DNA of 64,000 nucleotides from Fibrobacterota bacterium (GTDB taxonomy: Bacteria > Fibrobacterota > Fibrobacteria > UBA5070), in NCBI GenBank assembly GCA_016715065.1, contig JADKBN010000002.1:186001-250000 (forward strand), read 5' to 3'. Under the pieces are notes generated by a model. It did no database searches and was not told the origin of the DNA. It worked only from the letters and a program-made list of their open reading frames with translations. Made by a program: the position numbers and the translations under genes. Positions 36,401-44,088 of the stretch are shown one piece after another (position 1 is the first letter of the stretch; every line of letters begins with the position of its first letter).

Positions 36401-36920
36401 CGGATTCCGCGCTCGATGCGCGGGAGAAGTATCCACGCCGGGGCCAGCGGTGGTCCAGCCCTTCCACCGCCCATCGCCCTTCCCTCCAGACGCTGGGTCG
36501 ATTGTATTCGTATTCCAAGAACAACTTGGCCACCGCCTGGGCCAGCTGCCAACGTCGCCGGGGATCGATTCCCGCGGCCGTTTCCAGGTAGCGCCGCACG
36601 GATCGGAAGGAATCCTTGGCAAGGAGGTTCGTGTCAAGAAGTGGCGCAATGGCTTGGGCGAGGGCCTCCACGCGAAGAATGCGCTGTCCCGGTTCGGGAT
36701 CCAACGCCCCCCAAAGAACAGACTCCAGCGTGGGAGTGGGCAGGTTCACCAAAATTCCACGCACCTCGCACAAGCGCAGCTTCAGCCACTTGGCCACGGC
36801 GGGTGAAGGCACCACCACGGAGGGTGGTTGGGCGAGGTCGGTCCACAGCCCATCCAGAAGTTCGGAGAGCTCGGCGACCAGGGGTTCCAACCGATTGGCG
36901 AAGTGGAGGTGGAGGGCCAT
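33453..36920 (-). CDS. recC: Exodeoxyribonuclease V subunit RecC
   Basis: 1155 residues; the non-catalytic scaffold that recognises Chi and clamps the DNA ends in RecBCD. The N-terminus MALHLHFANRLEPLVAEL is the usual RecC opening and RecC patterns recur throughout (VVPSPAVAKWLKLRL, LILFGLEKVSHFHRNLVLEL, VALGDAVSV-like inner strands, VAVAGLDADSFPGSQDVSG). Helicase motifs are degenerate, as expected. The stop overlaps the recB start by 8 bases. It is first in the recC-recB-recD operon; the 63-base gap after the next upstream gene probably contains the promoter. No PD-(D/E)XK motif is seen here, which fits RecC. Confidence 0.95.
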   Translation of the reverse strand: MALHLHFANRLEPLVAELSELLDGLWTDLAQPPSVVVPSPAVAKWLKLRLCEVRGILVNLPTPTLESVLWGALDPEPGQRILRVEALAQAIAPLLDTNLLAKDSFRSVRRYLETAAGIDPRRRWQLAQAVAKLFLEYEYNRPSVWREGRWAVEGLDHRWPRRGYFSRASSAESDDEIWQRELHGEVFSTTGPLAGTGLLGLPRLHRLRREAGWRPQGGTLILFGLEKVSHFHRNLVLELSEGREVHLFLQNPCSEFWEDVDTSRRARKRHGTKIPKFSPDDYQAQSLADRFYPAQTAGALADPKLLERWGRSSRENTSLWCQATDYDFSMSVEPPVAANADPTALSTLQHCLARRHPGPGISPLELEDGRILSEKIHSDRSVRLLASPERTREMEAVRDQLLDWLSEDPSRMVSDAVVLLPDPSRHRAAIEAVFGSRAPGDPGFIPHTVLGSSGSESLWARGVESLLRLCEEPADRPGVFALFRNPLCQAKLGIDPEIVATWESWAEESGMLRAWDGPHRREAGDAVSVAHDPHTFKAGLARLFLEPLAHGATSIGLTVPEGFRERISPVGDFESDLSSVDRFATALERLFHQTRDLVSRCADLAPSASARGLGELCDRWLDPGTGPESRMRRQFLETLDWTSLQDTAPERRLDLAELSEIVRSALESENPAPARAFAGALTFAPLRAGHILPHAFVAVAGLDADSFPGSQDVSGIDLVAKTPLVGDLHPVRDNRSLFLQTILSARERLVVSWLSQDLQKDVQKEPSSVVLELEEALADIAQGNFRETVPLLAREGGSDTISWDPLDRPKADDRQITDPAPTDTPLEGPVQVELAEIRRFLKNPHSHDLARRLGWREEELPATLEASHEVLGTDSLQSAILLSELFGELASLAWSDPTSDPVERIHRILDERLWEATFPESMLARTELASFEDWARWIWKGMAALRAEFPQHALAKNQNLSLGAAGRPDRCLWTKDQREFIVSGRIPLALVDASRGHVVVLDCVKVELKSAKRGPEVRTHNTMNAWMSAAVLDFSGWSRIEIRFAPRESGLDWVRKTVASGGWKHWLSDLVWDLSRGASEYLPARAILEHRPSSPWALREKLEESAFPETWNRLLRPDLPGESADDPTDFTALVNRRLGPLLALDGPAAAEADDA

Positions 36921-36983
36921 CGCGAACCAATGTAGGTTTGGGTGATTGCGCCTGGACGGCAGACGGTCAGGATGGCCGTCGCG

Positions 36984-38162
36984 TCAGGGACGGATCGGCT
37001 CGAGTTCCTTGCCGCCCCACTCCACGGCCACGAAACCATGCCGTTGGACAGGGGTGATACGCGGCGGCACCATGGGGCGAGGTTGGCTCCTGCCTTGGAA
37101 CACGGCGAAGGTGCGAAGGAACACGTCGGGCGTCGGCGCGATCCGCACCGGGTGCGACGAGGCGAAGGCCTGATCGTGGAACTGGATGGAAACCCATGGA
37201 TGGTCCGCCATCCGGGAAATCCAGAACGTGACGAATTCTTCCCGCTCCCGGAAATTCAACCCCTTTCGTTCCAGGAGGGAATCCAGGGTTTCGGCGAAAT
37301 CCACCCCCCGCACCACCAGGCCAGTGTCGGAACCCGGCACCGGCCAGCCTTCGCTTTCCCAGAAAAGTCCGTAGTAGTGCTTGCCGGTGGCCAGGTCCCG
37401 CAAGGTTCCGTCGGGGCTGGCTGCGACGTGCCATTTTCTGTCGTGCAGCTCGGGGTAGACCGATCGAAGCGGGATCGAGGAGTCGAGTTCGACCTCCAGG
37501 CGCCTGGAGGTGTCCGGATACAGATAGATCATCGGCTTGAGTTCGACGTCGGTGGGGCGGAGTGGCTCGATGCATCGCGTGCGCCCCTCGAAGGCTCCCA
37601 CGAGACAGCGGGAATCCTCGAAGATCTTCGCGTCCAGATTCGCCCGCGACAAGATCAAGGAGCACACGCCTTCGATTCCAGCGCTGTCGCAAGGGGTGAT
37701 TTTCGAGGGCAAGGTTTGGTAGGCGAAGTCCCCGCAGACCCGCCAGACCCCACCGGAATCCCTCGCCACGGAGTAGCCGGGAGCGGATCCGGCCAAGGGG
37801 ATCGGCGTGAGCAGTTCCACATGCCCGGGGCGATGCAGGATTTCCGTGGGCGAACGGAAGGCGCCGACCAGAGTTTCCCTTCCCGCGCGCGTTCGGAACA
37901 GGTACGTCATTCCGGGGCGTTTCCGGGACCGGACCAACAGGTGGCCCACCCCCTTGGCATCCGTGAAACGGCTTGCCGACACGGTGTCAGGCTTGTCGCG
38001 GGCTTGCGTGGCAGGAGCGGGTTTCACCACGGCGTAGGGGCTGGCCGACTCCAGCTGGGCGAAGGTCAGGCGACGAGGAAGACGGATCTTGTCCGAGGGA
38101 ATGGTGTCCCAGGCCAGAGGGGTTCCGAAAACGAGGGACGTCAGGAGGGAAAGGAAAGTCAT
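36984..38162 (-). CDS. Secreted protein with a KPMIYLYP motif
   Basis: 392 residues from the ATG at 38162, where a short signal sequence begins (MTFLSLLTSLVFGTPLAWDT); the frame is open upstream to 38285 but that would precede the signal. The middle has a Cys-rich stretch (VCGDFAYQ, PCDSAGIEGVCSLIL, SRCLVGAFEG, RCIEPL). The family-like landmark is LKPMIYLYPDTSRRLEVEL; a KP-x-IYLYP motif occurs in many uncharacterised bacterial secreted proteins. The C-terminal half is rich in Trp and Tyr (GKHYYGLFWESEGWPVP, FVTFWISRMADHPWVSI). Function unknown. It overlaps nothing and lies between recC and the sulfurtransferase gene on the same strand. Confidence 0.75.
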   Translation of the reverse strand: MTFLSLLTSLVFGTPLAWDTIPSDKIRLPRRLTFAQLESASPYAVVKPAPATQARDKPDTVSASRFTDAKGVGHLLVRSRKRPGMTYLFRTRAGRETLVGAFRSPTEILHRPGHVELLTPIPLAGSAPGYSVARDSGGVWRVCGDFAYQTLPSKITPCDSAGIEGVCSLILSRANLDAKIFEDSRCLVGAFEGRTRCIEPLRPTDVELKPMIYLYPDTSRRLEVELDSSIPLRSVYPELHDRKWHVAASPDGTLRDLATGKHYYGLFWESEGWPVPGSDTGLVVRGVDFAETLDSLLERKGLNFREREEFVTFWISRMADHPWVSIQFHDQAFASSHPVRIAPTPDVFLRTFAVFQGRSQPRPMVPPRITPVQRHGFVAVEWGGKELEPIRP

Positions 38163-38187
38163 GGATCCGGTACCGGGGTGTTCGGGG

Positions 38188-39042
38188 TTACGCCGCCACC
38201 GTCTCCACCGGTCGGCGTGGGTCGGCGCACCACTCGCTCCACGATCCCGGATATAGCCGCGCACCGGGCAATCCCGCGATTTCAAGAGCCAGCAGGTTGT
38301 GGCAAGCCGTTACGCCGGATCCGCACTGCATCACCACGCGCTCCATGGCGATGCCGGAGAGGATCTCGTCGAACTCGGCGCGAAGTTCTGCGGAGGGACG
38401 GAAACAGCCCTGGCTGTCCAGGTTCCGTGCGATCGGCCGGTTGCAGGCGCCTGGGATGTGGCCGGCCACGGGGTCCAGCGTTTCGTTTTCGCCGCGGAAC
38501 CTGTCGGCACCGCGGGCATCCACCACCAGCAGGTTCCTGGAATCCAGGCTGGACAGAATTTGGTCGGCCGTGACGGTTCCCACCAGGGACGGTCGTTCCT
38601 TCAAGTCCCCGCGCTTTCGTGGGCTCCCCACCTCCTGGGTCAGGATTCCGCCGGCCCTGGTCCAGGCGCCGATGCCTCCGTCCAGCACCGCCACGGATTC
38701 ATGCCCCAGCCAGCGCAACAGCCACCAGAGCCGGGCGGCGAACATGCCGCCATGGTTGTCCGTCACCACCACCTGGCTTTTGGTACTCACTCCCATGGTG
38801 GCCAAGATGGCGGCGAGCGAGGAACGTTCCGGCAGAGGATGGCGGCCGTTGTGCCCGGTCTTGGCGCCGGAAAGAGCCTCGTCCAGCGGTAGGAATTGGG
38901 ACCCCGGAATGTGCCCCGCGCACCAGGCGTCGATTCCCGCGTTGGGTTGGAACAGGTCGTGGCGCACATCGAACACGATCCAGTCTGGATCGTCCAGGCG
39001 ATTCAGGAGGTCCGTAGGTTGCACCAAGGTCGTGTGGGTCAT
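38188..39042 (-). CDS. sseA: 3-mercaptopyruvate sulfurtransferase (double rhodanese)
   Basis: 284 residues with two rhodanese domains. The first (about 10-130) has GHIPGSQFLPLDEA and the inactive-loop version. The second has VDARGADRF, GHIPGACNRPI and the catalytic loop VVMQCGSGVTACHN, where the CGSGVTA sequence (Cys near 239) is the mercaptopyruvate sulfurtransferase type rather than the CRKGVTA of thiosulfate sulfurtransferases. It should transfer sulfur from 3-mercaptopyruvate to cyanide or thiols in the cytoplasm. No clear Shine-Dalgarno is seen before the ATG. Confidence 0.93.
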   Translation of the reverse strand: MTHTTLVQPTDLLNRLDDPDWIVFDVRHDLFQPNAGIDAWCAGHIPGSQFLPLDEALSGAKTGHNGRHPLPERSSLAAILATMGVSTKSQVVVTDNHGGMFAARLWWLLRWLGHESVAVLDGGIGAWTRAGGILTQEVGSPRKRGDLKERPSLVGTVTADQILSSLDSRNLLVVDARGADRFRGENETLDPVAGHIPGACNRPIARNLDSQGCFRPSAELRAEFDEILSGIAMERVVMQCGSGVTACHNLLALEIAGLPGARLYPGSWSEWCADPRRPVETVAA

Positions 39043-39141
39043 GTGGATAAAATAGGTGTTGCCATGGTTTTTCTTTATTTCAGTCCAAATGTGCCGGCTC
39101 TATCCCGCCGGGCATCCGTTAACTCCTCCAAGGACTCCCAA

Positions 39142-40686
39142 ATGACCCGATCAAAAATTCTGCTGGCCTGGGGCGCTTTGCTCCTGGGGCTTAGCTCGGG
39201 GGGGGGGGGGCGGGGCGGCGGGCGGCCGGGGGGCGGCGGGCGCCGCGCCGGGGCGGGCCCCCCGCCCCGGAGCAAGGCCGGGGGCGAGTGAAAGGGGGCG
39301 CGCCCACCCCTCCACGCCTCTTGGGCTAGCTCCTGCGACAAGACTACAGACACGGTTGGAGGCACTGCCAAGCCATCCAATATTACGGTCAGCCTTTCAA
39401 GCACGGAATTGACTGCGGGTGGAGTTTCCGTAGACGTAGCCGTGGCCGTCACTGCGGACACGGGCATCGTCTCGATCTCCACATCGATCAAGACCTCGTC
39501 TGGCAGCTCCGCGGCAAGCTCGTTCGTCCCGAGCTTCACGACCATGCCCAAGCCTGGCGACAAAACCTTTGCGTCCAGCGGCTGGAAACTCTCGGCCCTG
39601 TCCACTGCCACCGCTGGTTCCTATACCATGACCCTCGCCCTGATCGACAAGTCCGGCGCCGTCACCACCAAGGAAGTCGCCTTCACGGTGAAAGCCAAAA
39701 CCACCACGGATCCAGATCCAGTCGACCCGGACCCCATCACGGGTGAGCCCTTGTTCAAGGTGCGAAGCGTTACCGCCGGTGCGCAGAAATCCACCAACGG
39801 TTCGTTCTTTGAACTGGGTGGAAGCGATGCGGGATGGCTGTATACGGCAAGTGCGGAGTTTTCCTCAACGGTGATCGATGTCGTGTTCGGTGCGGATGGT
39901 ACCGTCCCGTCGTTCATGTCACCCAAGTACGCATCGACTCATGGATTCGATCTGACCAGCTGGTCGACGTTGAACAAAGCGGAGATCGTGGATATGGGCA
40001 CCACCAAGCCTGCCAATACGGGCGTGGTCGCTAAGGCCTTGGATGTGAATTTTGCAGAGTCTGTTCCAGTGATCGCCAACCACTACTATGGAGTCGGGAC
40101 AGTATCAGGAGATCTCGTGGTTCTCTATGTCGCTAGCTTGACTGGGTCTGGCAGTTCTGCGAATGCGGGAGTTGACATCTATGTTGTGGAAGGTGGCTCC
40201 GTCACGGATCCGGATCCCCTCGACCCACTCTGGCCCAAGATCGATCTGGGTGCTCAAAACGCAACCCCTCCCTCCGCACTGGACGTCGACGGGTTGGAGG
40301 CTTTCTCTTCTGGCGCGAAGACACCTTCCGAAATCGCCTCCATCGATCTGTTGCTCTACAATGAATCGACCGGCGGACTTCGGTTTGTCTCTCCCGAGTA
40401 CGCTTCCAACAAGTCCTTCTCGCTCGTCAACGGCTGGGGGCAGACCAACGCCACCTATTTCTATGACAACGGCACCACTCCGGTCACTTCCCTGGAACAG
40501 ACACAGTGGATCCTTGAGGGAGAAGTCACGGAGCAGTACATCAATGTCATCGCGGGTCACTACTACATCGTGGAACACTCCGGTGGCGTGACCAGCGTCA
40601 TCAAGGTCGAGTCGATCACTGGAAGCGGGAGCTCCGCCGTCGTCAAGGTGTCCATCGTCTTCTCCGACGACACCTACGCGGGCTGA
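39142..40686 (+). pseudogene. Lipoprotein with Ig-like domain and two tandem modules, interrupted by a GC-extreme insert
   Basis: The start ATG at 39142 has AAGGA 7 bases upstream and encodes MTRSKILLAWGALLLGLSS. The natural continuation, SSCDKTTDTVGG, follows only after a 135-base insert (39198-39332) that keeps the frame but contains a TGA at 39289. Without the insert the lipobox LSSC is perfect. The rest, from about 39333 to 40686, reads as an Ig-like domain (VSVDVAVAVTADTG), a DPDP linker and two similar modules of about 145 residues, each ending with a TGSGSSA motif (LYVASLTGSGSSANAG and IKVESITGSGSSAVVK). As written the gene cannot be translated from its own start. A TTG at 39409 begins the part that is readable without interruption. 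Confidence 0.75.
39198..39332. other. 135-bp GC-extreme insert inside a lipoprotein signal peptide
   Basis: The block begins with 13 consecutive G and is nearly pure G and C for about 100 bases. It includes a perfect foldback at 39248-39270 (CCGGGGCGGG, loop CCC, CCCGCCCCGG). It is bounded by the direct repeat TAGCTC (39192-39197 and 39327-39332). Removal restores an intact lipobox. It is not a recognised insertion sequence. An artefact of assembly or sequencing is quite possible. Confidence 0.7.
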
Positions 40687-40701
40687 TGCCAAGGGCGCGC
40701 C

Positions 40702-41961
40702 TCAGCGCCCGATCTTGACCTGTAGTTCTTCCAGGCCTAGCCGAAGCTCTTCGTTGGTCTTCGCCTGAGCCTCCAGAGCCTTCTGCTGTTGGATCGCGTG
40801 GAGGGTCAATTCTTCCACCTTCTTCAAGAGCAGAAGGTTCATCTGTGCGAGATCCAAGCCGTCCGCCTCGATGGCCTTGGCGCTGGGGATCTCGGGCAGG
40901 TGTTTGTGTTCCTTGGTGTAGGCTTCCACCTCCGCCAGGGGCGCGAGCTTGTATCCGGGCTCGAACACGTAGTCGGCCACGGGAATGTTGGGTTTGGTGT
41001 TGAGGTTTCCCGTCACCTGCAGATTTCCGTCGATGGTTCCCCCGGTGCTCGCCACGGCCTCGCCCGCATACAAGAGCCGGTTCCACGCTCCCCAGGACGA
41101 TTCTCCCGTGCTGACACGATGCCAAATGCGGCCGGAGTGGGAAAAGGAAAGCTGGTGGACGGGGCCGCCCGAAAAATCGCCTCCCAGGCCCCAAGGGCGG
41201 TAGGTCATCAATCCGCAGTAGCCCCCGGTGGTCACTCCGATGTTCGCGCAAGCCTTGAAGTCGAAGCGAGTTCCCGCCGTGATGTTGACGGGAGTCGTGT
41301 TGGAATCCCTCGTGTCGCGAAACCCGATCATCCCCAAGAAGGTAGGAGCGACCATCGTGGCCGAGGTGGAAATGGTGCTGCCATTATCTGTCAAGGACGA
41401 ATTGGTCAGGGCCCCTTTGTCGTCGAACTTGGCGATCGTGTTGTTCGCCGGGCTGGCTGGTTTGGTCGGCAGCAGTTTCACCAGCGATTCGTTGTCGGCG
41501 GATTGTTTGCGGGACAGGGCGTTGAAGGTCGCTGTGTCGACCTTTGTCCTCGAACTGTCCTTCCAGGCCAGGCTGGCTTTAGCGGTGGTCAGGCTATCCA
41601 CCCAGGTGCGATTGGGGCGGGAGGCGAGTTCGGACTCCACCCAGGTGCGGGCTGGCCGTGCAGCCAGCTCTCCATCCACTTTCGTGCTGTCGGCGCGCAA
41701 TTTCTTCTTGAGCGCATGGAAAGAAGCGGTGTCCACGCGAGCCCCGAGGCTGTCCTTCAGCGAGGCATCGGATTTGGTGGCGATGGCGGTGGCCAAGGCG
41801 CTGACCACGGCTTGGTTGGCCTTGGTTCCCACCGCGCTGTCCAGTGCGCGGAAATTGTCGTTGACCTCCGATGCCTTCGCGGGATCGTTGGCCTTGAACG
41901 TGTGGGGGAGCGCGAAGGTCGTCGTGGCGGCGAACAAGGCAGGCAAAATATGGCGGGACAT
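40702..41961 (-). CDS. Tail-fibre-like secreted protein with C-terminal chaperone-type motif
   Basis: 419 residues from the ATG at 41961 (AGGAG 9 bases before). Signal peptide MSRHILPALFAATTTFALP. Residues about 25-170 have a helical/coiled repetitive region (KANDPAKASEVNDNFRALD, RTWVESELASRPNRTWVDS). The middle is beta-rich with RFDFKACANIGVTTGGYCG. The C-terminus PLAEVEAYTKEHKHLPEIPSA then DLAQMNLLLLKKVEELTLH matches the widely shared tail-spike or adhesin end domain, in which the consensus is PL.EVE.Y...NKHLPEIPS. It is probably a trimeric fibre on the surface. It converges on the lipoprotein gene with a 15-base gap. Confidence 0.75.
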   Translation of the reverse strand: MSRHILPALFAATTTFALPHTFKANDPAKASEVNDNFRALDSAVGTKANQAVVSALATAIATKSDASLKDSLGARVDTASFHALKKKLRADSTKVDGELAARPARTWVESELASRPNRTWVDSLTTAKASLAWKDSSRTKVDTATFNALSRKQSADNESLVKLLPTKPASPANNTIAKFDDKGALTNSSLTDNGSTISTSATMVAPTFLGMIGFRDTRDSNTTPVNITAGTRFDFKACANIGVTTGGYCGLMTYRPWGLGGDFSGGPVHQLSFSHSGRIWHRVSTGESSWGAWNRLLYAGEAVASTGGTIDGNLQVTGNLNTKPNIPVADYVFEPGYKLAPLAEVEAYTKEHKHLPEIPSAKAIEADGLDLAQMNLLLLKKVEELTLHAIQQQKALEAQAKTNEELRLGLEELQVKIGR

Positions 41962-42040
41962 GGTGTTGTTCTCCTGGCGGATCGGTTTGCGTGGTGGCGC
42001 CCGCAAATGTATACCCGCGATGATGTGGAGACGCCCCGCC

Positions 42041-42069
42041 GTAGAGACGCCCCGGCGGGGCGTCTCTAC
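42041..42069. repeat. Perfect 29-base palindrome (GAGACGCCCC core)
   Basis: Two 14-base arms (GTAGAGACGCCCCG and its complement) around a single central base. A partial copy GAGACGCCCCGCC lies just before it at 42028-42040. The same core (AGACGCCCCG-C-CGGGGCGTCT) recurs at 56742-56762. It lies in the gap downstream of the membrane protein gene at 42087 and upstream of the fibre gene at 40702. Confidence 0.8.
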
Positions 42070-42086
42070 AACGGCGCGGGCCCCCA

Positions 42087-43067
42087 TCAATCCCCGCCGC
42101 CGCCTCCACATCCACCGCAGCCTCCCCCGCCACCCCCGCAGCCGGAGTCTCCACCGCCCCCACCGCCGCCATCGGAAGATCCGCCCCCGCAACCGGAATC
42201 GGAGCTGCTGGAAGACCATCCGCCGTCACTGCTGCCCGAACTGCTGGAGAATGCACTGGAAGCGGCCGGAGGGTTCATCCACAGGGGACTGGTGGCGATG
42301 GCGATGCCGGCCAGGGGTATCGCCGCGCCCCACATGGATCCGGACAATTCCTGGAACCCAAAGACCGAAGTCATGAAGGGGCGCGCATCGGCGCGGGTCC
42401 GCGAGGCTTGGGCATCGAACAGGAGTGGCTCCAACGCCCGGCGGCGGTTCGCCACGCAACGCCGACCAGCTGGGGTGGGATGGCCCCGGCGCCCTCTGGC
42501 GACCAGGCTGACCACGAGGACTCCCGCGATGACCAAAATCAGGAAGATGAGGAATCCGGCGGGCTTGTTGTAGGTCAGGGCCAGGGAAAGCTTCATGATG
42601 GCCAGGACTTCGATCGTTCCGAAGATGGCCAATCCGCGCAAGGCGACTTGGCCGGCAGTGGAACGATCCAAGAGGCCGGCGTCGATCAGATCGGCTCGCA
42701 ATACCTTGATCGATTCCGTCAATTTCAGTCCGTGCAGCGAGCCTCCGAGTTCGCCCAGCTCCTTGAGGAGTTCGGCCAGGATGGGGTCGTCGGGACGAGC
42801 GGATGGAAGGGGGATCGCAGGGCCGGTGGAGGCATCCACCTGGATCAGTCCATTGGCGTCGGCGGCGGCCAAAGCCGTCTCGATCACCCCTCGGGGACCA
42901 CGGGCCAAATAGGCCAATTCGTACGGGGTCAGCCGCATCTCCACGACCGGAGAGACGCTGCCAGGACCGCGACCGCGGAAGAAATGGAAATAGATCCCCA
43001 GACCTGTCAGTCCGACAATCAGGAACAGGAAGAGGGGCCCGGGAATCATGCGCAGAGGTTCGAGCAT
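42087..43067 (-). CDS. TIGR04222-like membrane protein with Cys/Gly-rich tail, copy 1
   Basis: 326 residues. N-terminal helix (MIPGPLFLFLIVGLTGLGIYF), a cytoplasmic-looking alpha domain with LTPYELAYLARGPRGVIETAL, two to three more membrane segments (LAIMKLSLALTY, AGFLIFLILVIAGVLVVSLVA, WGAAIPLAGIAIATSPLW) and a basic linker RRGHPTPAGRRCVANRR. From about residue 270 to the end it is made only of Ser, Gly, Asp and Cys, with four Cys in DSGCGGG and CGGCGGG contexts. The family resembles TIGR04222-type proteins, described from memory as membrane proteins with low-complexity Cys-rich ends. A paralogue with the same ends lies directly upstream. Start: ATG at 43067, with a second ATG seven codons later. 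Confidence 0.8.
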   Translation of the reverse strand: MLEPLRMIPGPLFLFLIVGLTGLGIYFHFFRGRGPGSVSPVVEMRLTPYELAYLARGPRGVIETALAAADANGLIQVDASTGPAIPLPSARPDDPILAELLKELGELGGSLHGLKLTESIKVLRADLIDAGLLDRSTAGQVALRGLAIFGTIEVLAIMKLSLALTYNKPAGFLIFLILVIAGVLVVSLVARGRRGHPTPAGRRCVANRRRALEPLLFDAQASRTRADARPFMTSVFGFQELSGSMWGAAIPLAGIAIATSPLWMNPPAASSAFSSSSGSSDGGWSSSSSDSGCGGGSSDGGGGGGGDSGCGGGGGGCGGCGGGGGD

Positions 43068-43094
43068 GGCACGAAAGTTAGGAAAGGGAGGTCA

Positions 43095-44078
43095 TCAATC
43101 CCCACCACCACCACAGCCGCCGCATCCCCCGCCTCCACCTCCGCAGCCGGAATCCCCGCCGCTGGAGCCACCCCCGCAACCGGAATCCGATGAACCACCC
43201 CCGCAACCTGAATCTGAGCTGGTTGACGAACTTTCCCCGCCAGATCCGCTGCCGGAGGGCGGGCTTTGGGCAGGGGCGTGTGGGTTCAACCAAAGGGGGC
43301 TGGCGGCGATGGCGATGCCCGCCAGTGGAATTGCCGCGCCCCAGAGGGAAGTGGAAATTTCGTGGAATCCGAACACCGCAGTCATGACGGCGCGTGGGCC
43401 GGGTTGGGTGCGGGCGGCTTGGTGGTCGAAAAGCAGGGATTCCAATGCGTGTCTGCGATCGTTCAGACAGCGACGACCAGCCAAGGTGGGAAATCCCCTC
43501 CGTCCCTGGGCCCATAGACTCAAGCCCAGGAATGCGAGGATGACCAGGGCCAAGAGGAACAGGAATGTGACGGGCTTGCCGAGATGGAGCCCAAGGAAAA
43601 GTTTCGCGAGAGCAAGTCCTTCGAGTGTGCCGAAGATCGCAAATCCGCGCAGTGCGACTCTGCCGGCGCTGGCGCCATCCAGGAGTCCGCATTGTGTTAG
43701 GCTCCTTCGCACCGCATGGACCGACGATGACAATTTCAGTCCGCGCAAGGAGCCGCCGAGCAGGGTCAGCTCCCGAAGAAGTTCCGCGAGAACTCGATCG
43801 TCAGGGCATGCATCGGGGAGGGGGATGGCAAGCTTGGTTTCCGCATCCACTTCGATCAATCCATCGGCGTCGGCGGTCGCCAGGGCGGTTTCGATCACCC
43901 CGCGACGGCCCCGTGCCAAGTAGGCCAGCTCGTAGGGCGTCAGTGACATTCCTCGATCGGGGTTGGCTCGACCAGGCCACCAAGGTCGGTAGAAATGGAA
44001 ATAGATCCCCAGACCTGTCAGCCCGACCAGGATCAGCAAAAACAAAGGCCCGGGGATCATGCGGAGGGGTTCGAGCAT
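43095..44078 (-). CDS. TIGR04222-like membrane protein with Cys/Gly-rich tail, copy 2
   Basis: 327 residues, clearly a tandem duplicate of the 42087 gene: both start MLEPLRMIPGPLFL, share LTPYELAYLARG, the AIFGTLEGLA region and WGAAIPLAGIAIA, and even the upstream sequence ACGAAAGTTAGG is the same. The tail is longer in Cys: five, as DSGCGGGSSDSGCGGGSS, then DSGCGGGGGGCGGCGGGGD. The start lies 10 bases after the radical SAM gene stop; 27 bases separate the end from copy 1. The tail is likely exposed outside the cytoplasmic membrane and is a plausible target of the adjacent radical SAM enzyme (inference). Confidence 0.8.
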   Translation of the reverse strand: MLEPLRMIPGPLFLLILVGLTGLGIYFHFYRPWWPGRANPDRGMSLTPYELAYLARGRRGVIETALATADADGLIEVDAETKLAIPLPDACPDDRVLAELLRELTLLGGSLRGLKLSSSVHAVRRSLTQCGLLDGASAGRVALRGFAIFGTLEGLALAKLFLGLHLGKPVTFLFLLALVILAFLGLSLWAQGRRGFPTLAGRRCLNDRRHALESLLFDHQAARTQPGPRAVMTAVFGFHEISTSLWGAAIPLAGIAIAASPLWLNPHAPAQSPPSGSGSGGESSSTSSDSGCGGGSSDSGCGGGSSGGDSGCGGGGGGCGGCGGGGD

Positions 44079-44088
44079 GGCACGAAAG

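Noticed and set aside
39042..39050. Perfect DnaA-box sequence (TGTGGATAA, complement of the consensus)
   Set aside because: A single 9-mer is expected about once by chance in two strands of this length, it overlaps the start of the sulfurtransferase gene, and no cluster of boxes or AT-rich stretch is near.
39289..39291. TGA in the GC-rich insert as a selenocysteine codon
   Set aside because: No supporting context, and the insert itself is probably not a normal part of the gene.
42087..42190. Repetitive CCGCC/GCC tract as CRISPR or VNTR
   Set aside because: The repeats are codons for the Gly/Cys tail of the membrane protein; there are no uniform spacers or direct repeats of fixed length.
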